Numbered from the stretch's first letter, positions 27,378 to 36,846 are shown. The stretch is 64,000 bases of DNA from Ruminococcus sp. (GCA_029062165.1 JAIDQQ010000007.1:51482-115481), one strand, 5' to 3'. Translations and numbers: made by a program. Notes: generated by a model from the letters alone, not told the origin.

Positions 27378-28259
27378 TTATTTGTGTGCGGAAAATATAT
27401 CGGCGACTTCGGTCAGCGTTATGTATGCAAGAGGGTCATGTTTCTTTACAATGTTCCGCATTTTCATTACCTGAAATCTGTTCACTACAAAATAAAGTAT
27501 TGTCCTGTCCGTACCGGAAAAACCACCTTTAGCGTCAATGAGAGTTATTCCGCAACCGAACTCTGTCATAAGTTCGTGACATATTTTATCAGGTTCGGAA
27601 GTAACTATCATAGCAGATTTTGAACGTTGCAGACCATCAACAATATAGTCAACAGTCTTCATGGCGGAAACATATGTCACTATCGAATACAACGGAAGAA
27701 TCCAGCTGTTTATTATAATTCCGCATATGATATATAATAATATATTATATATCATAACAAAACTTCCGATTGACAAACCTATCTTCTTTGCGAATATTAC
27801 CGCCATAACTTCTATTCCGTCCATAGCTCCGCCGTAACGTATCGCAAGACCGCTACCCATTCCGGAAATCACTCCGCCGAATAACGCACATAACAGTAAA
27901 TCAGTACCCGCAAGCGGTGATGCTATACTTACATCTACCGGCAGAACGTCCGTTATAAGCCACGATACTACAGAATACACACCTACCGTATATATCGCAC
28001 AGAATGTAAAACCTGCTCCCTGTTTTTTCAGTCCGTACAGAAACAGCGGTACATTCAGTATGATAAGAAATACCGACAGTGACAACCATTCCGGCGTTAT
28101 CTGCGACAGTAACATTGAAGTCCCTGATATTCCGCTGTCGTATAGTTTAACCGGCATAAGAAAAACTGTTATTCCGAAAGCGTTTATTATTCCGGCAACC
28201 GTAAGCATTACTATGCTGAATGGTTTTATTTCCTTGACAACTGAAAGAAATTTTTTCAT
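27378..28259 (-). CDS. YitT-family membrane protein
   Basis: A 293-residue protein with five to six membrane helices (DUF161/YitT) and a C-terminal soluble DUF2179 domain (about 215-290), seen in ITLIDAKGGFSGTDRTILYF. The MPVKLYDSGISGTSMLLSQI segment is typical of the family. YitT-family proteins are thought to be transporters, but no substrate is established. The ATG at 28259 is chosen because AAGGAG precedes it; the open frame runs 75 bases further upstream, through the promoter region. Confidence 0.88.
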   Translation of the reverse strand: MKKFLSVVKEIKPFSIVMLTVAGIINAFGITVFLMPVKLYDSGISGTSMLLSQITPEWLSLSVFLIILNVPLFLYGLKKQGAGFTFCAIYTVGVYSVVSWLITDVLPVDVSIASPLAGTDLLLCALFGGVISGMGSGLAIRYGGAMDGIEVMAVIFAKKIGLSIGSFVMIYNILLYIICGIIINSWILPLYSIVTYVSAMKTVDYIVDGLQRSKSAMIVTSEPDKICHELMTEFGCGITLIDAKGGFSGTDRTILYFVVNRFQVMKMRNIVKKHDPLAYITLTEVADIFSAHK

Positions 28260-28305
28260 ATTATTCTCCTTTATGTATATTTCACTTATTCTTAATACTT
28301 TAAGT

Positions 28306-28334
28306 ATTATAACATATTCCCTGAATAAAATCAA
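28306..28334 (-). promoter_or_regulatory. Promoter of the YitT gene
   Basis: On the minus strand TTGATT and TATAAT are separated by 17 bases, with TGT before the -10. Confidence 0.7.
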
Positions 28335-28376
28335 GTTATTTACAGGAAAATAAAACGTATACCGGAAAATCTTTCA

Positions 28377-28406
28377 TTGACAGTCAGCAAGATACCATGA
28401 TATAAT
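28377..28406 (+). promoter_or_regulatory. Promoter of the glycan export operon
   Basis: TTGACA and TATAAT are separated by 18 bases, with TGA directly before the -10. It lies 31 bases before the permease ATG and 43 bases from the divergent YitT promoter. Confidence 0.75.
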
Positions 28407-28436
28407 ATATATAATTTAATCCAAAAAGGAGACGTT

Positions 28437-29213
28437 ATGAACACATTAAAAGAAATTTACGCCTACAGACACATGATTATAAGTCTTGTCCGGAAAGACC
28501 TAAGAGGACGTTATAAGGGTTCTGTACTTGGTTTCCTATGGACTTTCATAAATCCGTTGTTACAGCTTGTTGTGTATACAATGGTATTCAAGGTTATACT
28601 TAAAACCGATATTGAAAGATATTACTTATATCTTTTCATAGCACTCATTGCATGGATATTCTTTTCAGCTTCCGTGACAGGTGGTTCAGCATCTATAGTA
28701 GCACAGAAAGATTTAGTCAAAAAGATATATTTTCCCCGACAGGTCATACCAATTTCATACGTAACAAGTTGTTTCGTTAATATGCTTTTAAGTTTCATAG
28801 TAGTATTCGTCGTGATTATATTTTCCGGTACAGGATTCAGTTTTGTGGCGTTACTGTACTTACCGGCGATAATGCTTGTTGAATATATTCTCGCACTCGG
28901 TACAGCCCTGATAGTCTCGGCGGTTACGGTATACTTCCGTGACTTAGAACACATTTTAGGTATAGTCACAATGGCTATGATGTACATGACACCTATCATG
29001 TACGATAAATCCATAGTACCGGAAAATCTTCTGCCGGTATTCAATCTCAATCCCATGACACACATCATTGACTGTTACCGTGATATTCTCTATTACAAGA
29101 CTATTCCGGAACTTTCAAGCCTTATGTCGTCGGTTACACTCGGTATAGTATTCCTTATTGCCGGACACTTTATTTTCCTTAAATTACAAAGACACTTTGC
29201 GGAGGAACTTTAA
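28437..29213 (+). CDS. ABC-2 type polysaccharide/teichoic acid exporter, permease
   Basis: A 258-residue permease with six membrane helices. The N-terminal SLVRKDLRGRYKGSVLGFLW is the signature of Wzm/TagG/RfbA permeases, and the segment QKDLVKKIYFPRQVIPISYV is also typical. It exports a lipid-linked glycan with the ATPase encoded next, whose start overlaps its stop by one base. A strong promoter precedes it. The glycan cannot be told from the permease alone. Confidence 0.93.
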   Translation: MNTLKEIYAYRHMIISLVRKDLRGRYKGSVLGFLWTFINPLLQLVVYTMVFKVILKTDIERYYLYLFIALIAWIFFSASVTGGSASIVAQKDLVKKIYFPRQVIPISYVTSCFVNMLLSFIVVFVVIIFSGTGFSFVALLYLPAIMLVEYILALGTALIVSAVTVYFRDLEHILGIVTMAMMYMTPIMYDKSIVPENLLPVFNLNPMTHIIDCYRDILYYKTIPELSSLMSSVTLGIVFLIAGHFIFLKLQRHFAEEL

Positions 29214-30499
29214 TGAACAAGGATATTGTTATTGATGTAAGAAATATAACAAAAAAATTCAGGGTATATCTCGATAAAGGTTCACAACTAAAGGAAAAAT
29301 TACTGTTCCGGAAACGTACCCGCTATGAAGAACGTACTGTATTGAACGGTATAAGTTTTCAGGTACGCAAGGGCGAGGCAGTCGGGCTTATAGGTCATAA
29401 CGGTTGCGGAAAAAGTACCACTCTTAAACTCCTTACTAAAATAATGTACGCCGATAGCGGTGAGATAGTCATGAACGGAAGAGTTTCAAGCCTTATCGAA
29501 CTGGGAGCAGGTTTCCACCCTGATATGTCCGGACGGGAAAATATTTATACAAACGCTTCAATATTCGGACTTACAAAAAAGGAAGTAGACGCACGCTTCA
29601 ATAAAATAGTTGAATTTTCGGAACTCGAAGATTTCATTGACAATCCTGTACGGACTTATTCTTCAGGTATGTACATGAGACTTGCTTTTTCGGTAGCGAT
29701 AAATGTTGATGCGGATATATTATTAATTGACGAGATTCTTGCAGTAGGCGATACCAATTTTCAGACTAAATGTTTCAACCGTCTCCGTGAACTAAAGGCA
29801 CACGGTATGACTATTATTATCGTAACACACGATTTGTCTACTATTGAAAAATTCTGCGACAAGGCTATATGGTTAAACAATGGCGTTATAGTCCGTGAGG
29901 GACGTTCCGCCGAAGTAGTCGACGCTTATTTCAGTTTCATGAACGACAAAAAAATTGAACACGAAACAAAAACAGAATCCGTACCTGCTCCGGAACAGGT
30001 CTCCGAAACTGAACCCGAAGAAATTACTGAAATTCCCGAAGATGTCCCTGAAGATAACGGCGGTATTGATTATTCTGCCAACCGTTTCGGACTTAAATTC
30101 ATTGAAATAAAAAAAGCTGAAATGCTGAATCACGAAAACAAAGATTTAAGAATTTTCCGGACAGGCGAAAAACTTACGATAAAAATATATTATCATGTCA
30201 ATAAAAAACTTGAAGAATATGTTTTCGGATTCGGTTTCTACGATTTGGACGGAAAATGTCTATATGGTAACAATACACAGCTTGACAGAATTAAAATAAA
30301 TCCCGAAAAATATGACGGATTCATTTCAGTTGAAATAGAAAATCTTCCGTTGCTTTCCGGAAAATATATTCTTAACGTCGCCGTTGTAGATGTTGACGGT
30401 ACACCTATGGACTTCTTCCGGAATTACTGCGAATTTGAAGTGATTTCCGATGACAGAAGTACAGGATTTTTCAGTATTCCGCATAAATGGAGGTTATAA
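29213..30499 (+). CDS. ABC polysaccharide exporter ATPase with Wzt-like C-terminal domain
   Basis: A 428-residue ATPase. The nucleotide-binding domain (about 1-245) has Walker A GHNGCGKST, signature YSSGMYMRLAF and Walker B ILLIDEILAVGD. A Glu/Pro-rich linker (about 250-285) leads to a C-terminal beta domain (about 285-428) resembling Wzt-C, which in O-antigen exporters binds the modified glycan end. It pairs with the permease before it and is followed by a methyltransferase and a glycosyltransferase, so a capped glycan is a reasonable guess. Confidence 0.92.
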   Translation: MNKDIVIDVRNITKKFRVYLDKGSQLKEKLLFRKRTRYEERTVLNGISFQVRKGEAVGLIGHNGCGKSTTLKLLTKIMYADSGEIVMNGRVSSLIELGAGFHPDMSGRENIYTNASIFGLTKKEVDARFNKIVEFSELEDFIDNPVRTYSSGMYMRLAFSVAINVDADILLIDEILAVGDTNFQTKCFNRLRELKAHGMTIIIVTHDLSTIEKFCDKAIWLNNGVIVREGRSAEVVDAYFSFMNDKKIEHETKTESVPAPEQVSETEPEEITEIPEDVPEDNGGIDYSANRFGLKFIEIKKAEMLNHENKDLRIFRTGEKLTIKIYYHVNKKLEEYVFGFGFYDLDGKCLYGNNTQLDRIKINPEKYDGFISVEIENLPLLSGKYILNVAVVDVDGTPMDFFRNYCEFEVISDDRSTGFFSIPHKWRL

Positions 30500-30501
30500 C
30501 T

Positions 30502-31668
30502 TTGAGTATAATTTATGACGAACTCGAAACAGATATTATTATGAAAAAACTTTCCGGAAACAATGAAATCATTCCGCAGAATAATTTTTCCGGAAATATA
30601 GTTAATATAAAAATGCTTGATTCCCTCGACAGAATGAACAAGACTTCTGTAAACCGTTCATATCGTCCCATACAGGCGGACGGTTTTAAACATAAAATAA
30701 CCTGTCTTGTAAAAAGATTCGTCCGCCGTATGACATTCTGGTTTGTAGAGCCGTGCATGATTCAGCAGACCGATTACAATTCCGCCAATAATATTTTTTC
30801 GGCTGAAGTCAACGCTGAAATAAATTCAATAAATTCACGTCTCGAAACTATTCAGGTACTCGACGACAAAATAGCTGAAATGTCACAGAAAATTTCCGCA
30901 ATGAATCTATATATCGAAAAAACTGATAAATATATCTCACAGAATGACAGATATATTTCTGAAATGGAAAAATCCATAAATAATATGCGTAATTCCCTCG
31001 AAAACATCAATATGACCTTTTCGCAATCCGGTGAGGACAGTATAATAAAATATATTTTCAATACACTGGGTCGGAAGATAGGAACTTATCTCGATTTAGG
31101 TGCGAATCACGCTTTTTATTTAAGTAATACGTATAATTTCTACGCACAGGGGGCAAGAGGCGTACTTGTTGAAGCAAATCCGGAACTTGCAAGGGAACTA
31201 ATTGAAAAACGTCCGGAAGATATTGTAATAAACAAATGTCTTGCAGAAAAATCCGGTGAAAAACTTGATTTCTATATCATGAACGGCGACGGACTTTCCA
31301 CTACTGACTATCAGTCCGCACTGAATTTCATAAAAGAAAATCCTGCTCTTGCGATAACCAAAAAAATTACTATAGATTCAGTCACGATAAATGAAATCAT
31401 TCAGGAATATTTTCCGGAAACCGCACCCGATATTATGAATATCGACATTGAGGGTATGGAGCTTTCAATACTTAAAATGACCAATTTTGAAACATTCAGA
31501 CCACTTGTAATAATATGCGAAATGATAGAATACCGGAACGGTCTGCCAGCCGGTCAGAAAAATTATGAAATCATTGAACTGATGCGGAAAAATGATTATC
31601 GGGAATTTGCTTTCACCGGAATAAATTCAATATTTATAGACATTCGACAGGAGGATATAAAATTATGA
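30502..31668 (+). CDS. FkbM-family methyltransferase with coiled-coil N-terminus
   Basis: A 388-residue protein. The C-terminal half (about 175-365) is a SAM-dependent FkbM methyltransferase: SGEDSIIKYIFNTLGRK, TYLDLGANHAFYLSNTYNFY and MNIDIEGMELSIL are family marks. The N-terminal half is mostly helical, with heptad-like repeats at about 90-165. I start at TTG 30502 because GGAGG sits 8 bases upstream and overlaps the stop of the ATPase gene; the ATG at 30487 itself contains that site. It likely O-methylates the glycan made and exported by its neighbours. Confidence 0.85.
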   Translation: MSIIYDELETDIIMKKLSGNNEIIPQNNFSGNIVNIKMLDSLDRMNKTSVNRSYRPIQADGFKHKITCLVKRFVRRMTFWFVEPCMIQQTDYNSANNIFSAEVNAEINSINSRLETIQVLDDKIAEMSQKISAMNLYIEKTDKYISQNDRYISEMEKSINNMRNSLENINMTFSQSGEDSIIKYIFNTLGRKIGTYLDLGANHAFYLSNTYNFYAQGARGVLVEANPELARELIEKRPEDIVINKCLAEKSGEKLDFYIMNGDGLSTTDYQSALNFIKENPALAITKKITIDSVTINEIIQEYFPETAPDIMNIDIEGMELSILKMTNFETFRPLVIICEMIEYRNGLPAGQKNYEIIELMRKNDYREFAFTGINSIFIDIRQEDIKL

Positions 31669-34190
31669 ATATCGCTTTTGATTCTATAGCGATTCTCGGC
31701 TATATGAGCAGAAACAGAGGTATCGGCAATTATGCACTAAGTCAGTTTTCTGGTATGGTAAATCGTGACGGTAAAAACAAGTACTTCTTTCTGAACATGA
31801 TTGACCGGAATTTCAGTCTGTCACCTATGATTACTAACGACAATTTCACGGAAGATTTCATAGATACCGGAAAAAATAATGTACTTCTCCGGAGCGAAAT
31901 TTACAGCGATATTATAGGAAACGTAATAAAACGTTATATCCGTGAAAACAATATCGACATTTTCTATATAACGTCGCCGTTTGAACATTCATTCATACAG
32001 TACAAAAAAGAATGGTTTACCGGCGTGAAAGTAATCGCTACAGTATATGATATAATACCCTATGTCATGAAAGAAAAATATCTGTCCGATAAAAATACTT
32101 ATGACTGGTACATGAAATGCGTCGATAATCTCCGGTGGGCTGACAGATTGTTTGTCATTTCAGACAGTGTAAAAAATGACCTCGTGAATTATCTGCAATT
32201 CAGTCCGGAAAATATCCATACAATATGGGGTGCGGTAGATGACCGTTACAGAATCATTAATATTGACAATTCTGAAAAATCGCTTATGCTGGACAAGTTC
32301 GGCATAACAAAACCTTTCATAATGTGTACCGGCGGTGAAGACAGTCGTAAAAATCTCGACGGGCTTATACGTGCTTACTCTCTCCTGCCGGATAATATAA
32401 GAAATTCATATCAGCTTGTTGTTGTATGCAAACTATCCGAAAACGGTCTTAAAAATCTGAAATCCGTAGCAGTATCGCATAATGTCGGAAATGATGTCAT
32501 TTTTACAGGATTCGTTTCAGATGAGGAATTACTTAAATTCTATAATCTCGCTACTTTAATGGCGTTTCCGTCGAAATACGAGGGTTTCGGGTTGCCTATC
32601 GTCGAGGCGTGGGCGTGTGGTACTCCGGTACTTACTGCCGATAATTCAAGTCTTAGGGAAATCGCCGGTGATTCCGCTATGTTAATCAACGCTGATATTG
32701 ACCAGTCAATAGCCGACGGCATGAAAAAAATGTTGAGTAACAAAACAATTCTTTTTGAATACACCGCAAAAGGTATGAAACGTGTTGAGTTATACCGGTG
32801 GGATAAGATAAATGATAATATAATCTCTCTCATAAATGACATAAATATAAACAAAGTCAATTTATCGAAAGACGAAAACAAAAAAACAAAAATAGCATTT
32901 TTCACACCGTTACCACCTCTTGAATCCGGTATTTCTGACTACAGTTACGACATTATAAACGCTCTGAGCAGGTATTTTGATATAGACGTTTTTGTTGAGG
33001 AAACATACAATGCAGACTGTAATTTCCCTGAAAATGTTTCGTTATATAGCCACCGTTCGTATCCGATACGATACCAGAACTATAAAGACACTGTTTTTCA
33101 GATGGGTAATTCTGAATATCATTTCTATATGTACCAGTATATCAGAAAATATCACGGCACTGTTGTACTTCACGACTACAATTTACACGGAGCTTTTTAT
33201 CATTATGCGGTCACTCTGTGTAAGGGAAATTACAGTCTTTATCAAACTTTCATTGACAATGATTTTCCCGACTGCGACAATTATATAAATGCTCTCCGGA
33301 ATGGTTCAGCGAATCCCGATTTATACGGTATGGAACTTAACAGTTATATTACCGATTCCGCAGACAGAATTATTGTACACAGTCAGTATTCAAGAAAAAA
33401 ATTACTTGAAAAAAATATAGCAAGAAATGTTACTGTAATTCCGTTATATGCCGAAATACTTCCGCTTACTGAAAGTAAATCCGTAAAAATAAAAAACAAT
33501 TTCCCGACAGATAAAACTATAATTTCAGCATTCGGAGGAATACACCGTACAAAAAGAATAATTCCGCTCCTTAAAGCATTTTCCGAACTTAAAAAAGAAA
33601 TAAACAACATTCATTTAATGCTTGTCGGCAAACCTGCTCCGGATATTCAGGCGGAACTTGAAAACTTTATAACTTCCGGAAATCTTCAGGACTGCGTAAC
33701 AATAACAGGTTATACCAGTATCGAAAAATTCAAGGAATATATTGATATGTCGGATATATGCATGAATTTACGCTATCCCTACAACGGCGAAACAAGCGGA
33801 AGCCTTATGCGTATCCTTGCAAAAGGTAAGTGTGCAGTAGTCAACGATACAGGAAGTTTTTCTGAAATTCCCGATAACGCCTGTATGAAAATACCGTCAG
33901 TCGAAAAAATGGGCGAGTTAAATGAATCCGGTGAAATATATAAGGCTCTGAAAGAACTTGTTGAAAATATCACGGTACGGACAAATATAGAAAAAAATGC
34001 ACGGAAATACGCCGAAAATGTTCTTGATATAAATAAAATCGCCGTGAAATATTTCAATACCATAAGTTCAGATAAAAATAAATCTCCTGTGACCGAGGAA
34101 ATTATTAATACCCTCAAAAATGACATCAATTTTACTTCCGGCGATATACAGGGCATTGCCCGTACACTGTCATATTCAAAACGGAAATGA
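31665..34190 (+). CDS. Tandem GT4-type glycosyltransferase
   Basis: An 841-residue protein with two GT-B domains in one chain. The first (about 1-380) carries SKYEGFGLPIVEAWACGTPV, with the E-x7-E motif of GT4 enzymes. The second (about 400-790) has SAFGGIHRTKRIIPLLKAF and NGETSGSLMRILAKGKCAVV; the second Glu of the motif appears to be lost there, so this half may be altered or inactive. Such tandem enzymes add two sugars or alternate linkages of an exported glycan. It overlaps the methyltransferase gene by ATGA and ends exactly where the convergent exonuclease gene ends. Confidence 0.88.
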   Translation: MNIAFDSIAILGYMSRNRGIGNYALSQFSGMVNRDGKNKYFFLNMIDRNFSLSPMITNDNFTEDFIDTGKNNVLLRSEIYSDIIGNVIKRYIRENNIDIFYITSPFEHSFIQYKKEWFTGVKVIATVYDIIPYVMKEKYLSDKNTYDWYMKCVDNLRWADRLFVISDSVKNDLVNYLQFSPENIHTIWGAVDDRYRIINIDNSEKSLMLDKFGITKPFIMCTGGEDSRKNLDGLIRAYSLLPDNIRNSYQLVVVCKLSENGLKNLKSVAVSHNVGNDVIFTGFVSDEELLKFYNLATLMAFPSKYEGFGLPIVEAWACGTPVLTADNSSLREIAGDSAMLINADIDQSIADGMKKMLSNKTILFEYTAKGMKRVELYRWDKINDNIISLINDININKVNLSKDENKKTKIAFFTPLPPLESGISDYSYDIINALSRYFDIDVFVEETYNADCNFPENVSLYSHRSYPIRYQNYKDTVFQMGNSEYHFYMYQYIRKYHGTVVLHDYNLHGAFYHYAVTLCKGNYSLYQTFIDNDFPDCDNYINALRNGSANPDLYGMELNSYITDSADRIIVHSQYSRKKLLEKNIARNVTVIPLYAEILPLTESKSVKIKNNFPTDKTIISAFGGIHRTKRIIPLLKAFSELKKEINNIHLMLVGKPAPDIQAELENFITSGNLQDCVTITGYTSIEKFKEYIDMSDICMNLRYPYNGETSGSLMRILAKGKCAVVNDTGSFSEIPDNACMKIPSVEKMGELNESGEIYKALKELVENITVRTNIEKNARKYAENVLDINKIAVKYFNTISSDKNKSPVTEEIINTLKNDINFTSGDIQGIARTLSYSKRK

Positions 34191-35168
34191 TTATATTTTC
34201 AGCTTCAATGAACTGAAATTCATACATTCCTTTAAAAGAATTTCAGAAAAATTTTCCCTTTCAAAACCTACAGCCTTTTCGGATAATCCCTGTAAAGTCC
34301 TGTTGTATTTTTCTTTCGGAATAACCTTGAATCTTTCCGGAGTTTTCATATAAAGCAGAAGAAAATCATTTTTTTCAGGGTTATTCTGCATGGAACTGGC
34401 AAACTTACTGCGGAGATATATATAATTTCTTGCTTCGTCGCTGTTCTCGTCCATATGCGAATAATACAGCTTTTCTGTATCTGTAAGCGGTACGGAAAAA
34501 GCTGTTTCTTTCTGTTTTTTTTCGGCTTCCTGACGGCGTCTTTCAATTTTTTCAATACGTGAACGGCGTATTTCCTCAAGTTTTTCATTATCGGATATAT
34601 TTTCAGTATGTACATCCTTATATATCACGTACAGTGCCTGTGCATCGTTCAGGGCATTATGAAAACTTCCCGAAAGTGGCTTGTAATCAAATGCCGAAGC
34701 GAGTTCCTTTATATTCACAGGTTCAGGAAAATTCAGCTTTTTTGTAATATCTTCCTGTATATCATAGATTCGTTTCGCTACACGCTGGATATTTGCACAT
34801 TCCTTGCCGAAACGCTGATGTTGTTTAGTATCCGACAAAAGCCCTGTACGGTCAAAATTTCCCCATACATAAATTTTTTCAATGTTATATTTCCTTACAA
34901 GTCTTAAGATAATATTCATGACGTCGTTACTGTCCGGTGATTTATTTATTTCCTCCTGTGTAAGTTTAGTAAGTTTCTTGCATTGTTTCGTCATTCTCGG
35001 ATAGCGGTTCGGTCTTGACGTACAATAGAATCTTTCTTTTATTATGTAATTTTCGTCGCATATGACAACCCCTGACGAAAGTATTTCACTGTCAAGTTTA
35101 TGTATACAGTAACCACACGTAAACTCAAAATCAGCGAAACAAAGATATTTTTTTTCTGTACTCTCCAC
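34191..35168 (-). CDS. DEDDh-type 3'-5' exonuclease
   Basis: A 325-residue protein. The DnaQ-like fold (about 5-190) shows the DxE pair in FADFEFT (Asp13, Glu15), a second Asp in VWGNFDRTGL and the histidine motif FHNALNDAQALY. It resembles KapD/ERI-type single-chain exonucleases, which trim RNA or DNA. The C-terminal 130 residues are charged, with a helical Arg/Lys/Glu/Gln stretch (about 200-225), and have no recognised domain. Its stop abuts the glycosyltransferase stop with no spacer. The substrate is not known. Confidence 0.82.
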   Translation of the reverse strand: MESTEKKYLCFADFEFTCGYCIHKLDSEILSSGVVICDENYIIKERFYCTSRPNRYPRMTKQCKKLTKLTQEEINKSPDSNDVMNIILRLVRKYNIEKIYVWGNFDRTGLLSDTKQHQRFGKECANIQRVAKRIYDIQEDITKKLNFPEPVNIKELASAFDYKPLSGSFHNALNDAQALYVIYKDVHTENISDNEKLEEIRRSRIEKIERRRQEAEKKQKETAFSVPLTDTEKLYYSHMDENSDEARNYIYLRSKFASSMQNNPEKNDFLLLYMKTPERFKVIPKEKYNRTLQGLSEKAVGFERENFSEILLKECMNFSSLKLKI

Positions 35169-35186
35169 AATTTTTCCCCCTTTATA

Positions 35187-35669
35187 TCATTCTGCCGTTT
35201 CAAACATAAGTACCGGATAGCCCTCATAGTATGGTTTCACGATTTCAGGGTGCATATCTGCATATCTGAAAATCTCGTCTGCGAGACCCTCTTTCAGAAA
35301 TCCCACAAGCTGTGAAAGAGGTCTGTTATATAACTCCTCGCATATGGAAGCAATAGTTATAGCACGTCTGCCGGAAATATCCATTATCCGATATGGCCAT
35401 ATACGACAGTCAAAGGGTTTTTCGTCTCCTAACATACAGCCGTTTTCAGTAAGTGCCGGACATGAAAAAAGTCCCTCATCTGAAAATTTTTCCGCTCGGA
35501 AAATATAACCGCCGTCCTTTACGGCAAATTCTGTATCAGGTTTTGCTTCAAGTATTCTGTCACGGATTTCCGGAGTAAATACAGGAGTTTCCCATATGTC
35601 ATAGCGGTCAAAAATACAGCACAGTCGGCAATCTGCACAGGAATTTTTTTCAAGAATTTTTTTCAGCAT
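35187..35669 (-). CDS. YkgJ-type cysteine-cluster protein
   Basis: A 160-residue protein with CADCRLCC at residues 11-18 plus later cysteines in FSCPALTENGCML and FDCRIWPYR. This matches the YkgJ/CxxCxxCC family, thought to bind zinc or iron-sulfur; no reaction is established for most members. It is 18 bases before the exonuclease gene on the same strand, so the two are probably cotranscribed. Confidence 0.8.
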   Translation of the reverse strand: MLKKILEKNSCADCRLCCIFDRYDIWETPVFTPEIRDRILEAKPDTEFAVKDGGYIFRAEKFSDEGLFSCPALTENGCMLGDEKPFDCRIWPYRIMDISGRRAITIASICEELYNRPLSQLVGFLKEGLADEIFRYADMHPEIVKPYYEGYPVLMFETAE

Positions 35670-35708
35670 ATTTCCTCCCCTTTCTGAAATAAAGAAAAAT
35701 TAAAAAAT

Positions 35709-35725
35709 GACTGCCATAAGCAGTC
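35709..35725 (-). terminator. Terminator after the Nudix gene
   Basis: On the minus strand GACTGC pairs with GCAGTC around a 5-base loop and is followed by ATTTTTTAATTTTT. Confidence 0.75.
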
Positions 35726-35735
35726 CCTAAAAAAA

Positions 35736-36149
35736 TCAGTGAGTGTTTTTAATGGCGTTTTTAGCTCTTGTAACAATAGTACGGTCATTTTCATATGAAA
35801 GTATGTTTCCGGCATATGAAATATCAACCCAGCGTATTTCCGCAATTTCTTCTTCCTGAGGTATAAAATTAACATTTCTTGCTTTCGCCAGAAAATAAAC
35901 AACAACCTTTACAGTGTCTTTTTTCGGCGAATAAGTAACAGTTTCACGGAAAGTCGGGTCAATAATCACATCTATAGAGGTTTCCTCTTTTATTTCACGT
36001 ATGGCTGTTTCAACTTCCGTTTCGTCGTTTTCAACGTGACCTTTCGGGAATGACCAGTGACCACTGTTTATATGCTTGATAAGAAGAATTTCTGTATTTC
36101 CGTGAAATTTGCGGTAAACAATCGCACCGCATGATTTTTCATAAAGCAT
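35736..36149 (-). CDS. Nudix hydrolase (MutT / Ap4A-hydrolase like)
   Basis: A 137-residue Nudix protein. The Nudix box is GHVENDETEVETAIREIKEE followed by TSI; the usual Gly after REUxEEx is Ser, while the catalytic glutamates remain. The adjacent LLIKHINSGHWSFPKGHVE is typical of bis(5'-nucleosyl)-tetraphosphatases, so a dinucleoside polyphosphate or (d)NTP is the likely substrate. The start at 36149 is chosen for its AAAGGA site, 12 bases away; an upstream start at 36182 has none. Confidence 0.85.
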   Translation of the reverse strand: MLYEKSCGAIVYRKFHGNTEILLIKHINSGHWSFPKGHVENDETEVETAIREIKEETSIDVIIDPTFRETVTYSPKKDTVKVVVYFLAKARNVNFIPQEEEIAEIRWVDISYAGNILSYENDRTIVTRAKNAIKNTH

Positions 36150-36343
36150 ACAATAAATAAATCCTTTCCTGCCATATGGCATTATATCTGTAGTTTAAGT
36201 AATATTATACCATGTTTTGTCTAATTTGTCCATAGCTTATAAAAAAAAACATAGGTTTTTTCCCGATATGAATAAAACAGGATATTTTTTTTGTACATAT
36301 TGACGATTTTTTTATAAGATATGTAAAAAATGCACAAATTCTC

Positions 36344-36372
36344 TTGACAAATGAGTAAAAAAATGTTACACT
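36344..36372 (+). promoter_or_regulatory. Promoter of the small secreted protein gene (copy 1)
   Basis: TTGACA and TACACT are separated by 17 bases, with TGT before the -10. It is 84 bases (from the -35) before its ATG, exactly as in copy 2. Confidence 0.75.
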
Positions 36373-36380
36373 ATAATCAC

Positions 36381-36399
36381 GGAAATACAAATTGTATCC
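36381..36399 (+). promoter_or_regulatory. Conserved dyad just downstream of promoter copy 1
   Basis: GGAAATACAAATTGTATCC has an internal inverted repeat ATACAA-A-TTGTAT. It starts 9 bases after the -10, spans the transcription start, and is repeated with one difference at 36847-36865 at the same distance. It may be an operator or a 5' RNA element. Confidence 0.55.
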
Positions 36400-36427
36400 T
36401 GTAAATACTATCAGAAAGGTGATATAT

Positions 36428-36718
36428 ATGAAAAATATCAGAAATTTAACGGCTCTTATGTCGTGTATCGCACTTGCTATGTCTATTATGACTTTACCAC
36501 TCGGAACAGGTCAGAAAATCTCTAAAGATGACGTAAATATTTCAATCAGTATGCCTGATAAAGACGAAAAATTCCAGAATTTCGCAAACAGTCTGAAAGA
36601 AGAACCTGTTGACGACTGTACGGTAGAGGCTTTTGACGATACGAATTGGCTGAAACCTTCACGGAACTCTTCGACAACCATTCCATTAAATACCTTTATA
36701 AATGTTTCTACAGACTAA
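36428..36718 (+). CDS. Small secreted protein, partial duplicate of the dockerin gene's N-terminus
   Basis: A 96-residue product with a signal peptide (MKNIRNLTALMSCIALAMSI, cleaved perhaps near residue 27) and a short hydrophilic remainder rich in Asp, Ser and Thr. The first 20 residues and the promoter/leader region resemble those of the all-dockerin gene just downstream, but no dockerin motif follows. It may be a truncated duplicate or a genuine small secreted peptide. The start is the second ATG, preceded by GAAAGGTGAT. Confidence 0.6.
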   Translation: MKNIRNLTALMSCIALAMSIMTLPLGTGQKISKDDVNISISMPDKDEKFQNFANSLKEEPVDDCTVEAFDDTNWLKPSRNSSTTIPLNTFINVSTD

Positions 36719-36724
36719 AAAAAC

Positions 36725-36747
36725 AGGACGGATATTATATCCGTCCT
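36725..36747 (+). terminator. Terminator after the small secreted protein gene
   Basis: AGGACGGATAT pairs with ATATCCGTCCT, followed by TTACTATTATTTG. Nearly the same hairpin follows the next gene at 38237-38259. Confidence 0.75.
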
Positions 36748-36809
36748 TTACTATTATTTGTACATATTGCCGTTTTTTTATAATTTACATAAAAATTATA
36801 CGTATTATA

Positions 36810-36838
36810 TTGACAAATTTAATAGAAAATGTTATACT
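36810..36838 (+). promoter_or_regulatory. Promoter of the all-dockerin protein gene (copy 2)
   Basis: TTGACA and TATACT are separated by 17 bases with TGT before the -10. The flanking bases match copy 1. Confidence 0.75.
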
Positions 36839-36846
36839 ATATTCAA

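Noticed and set aside
36428..36718. Frameshifted remnant of a second dockerin gene
   Set aside because: No dockerin motif is visible in any frame before the terminator, so the gene is listed as a small secreted protein and not as a pseudogene.
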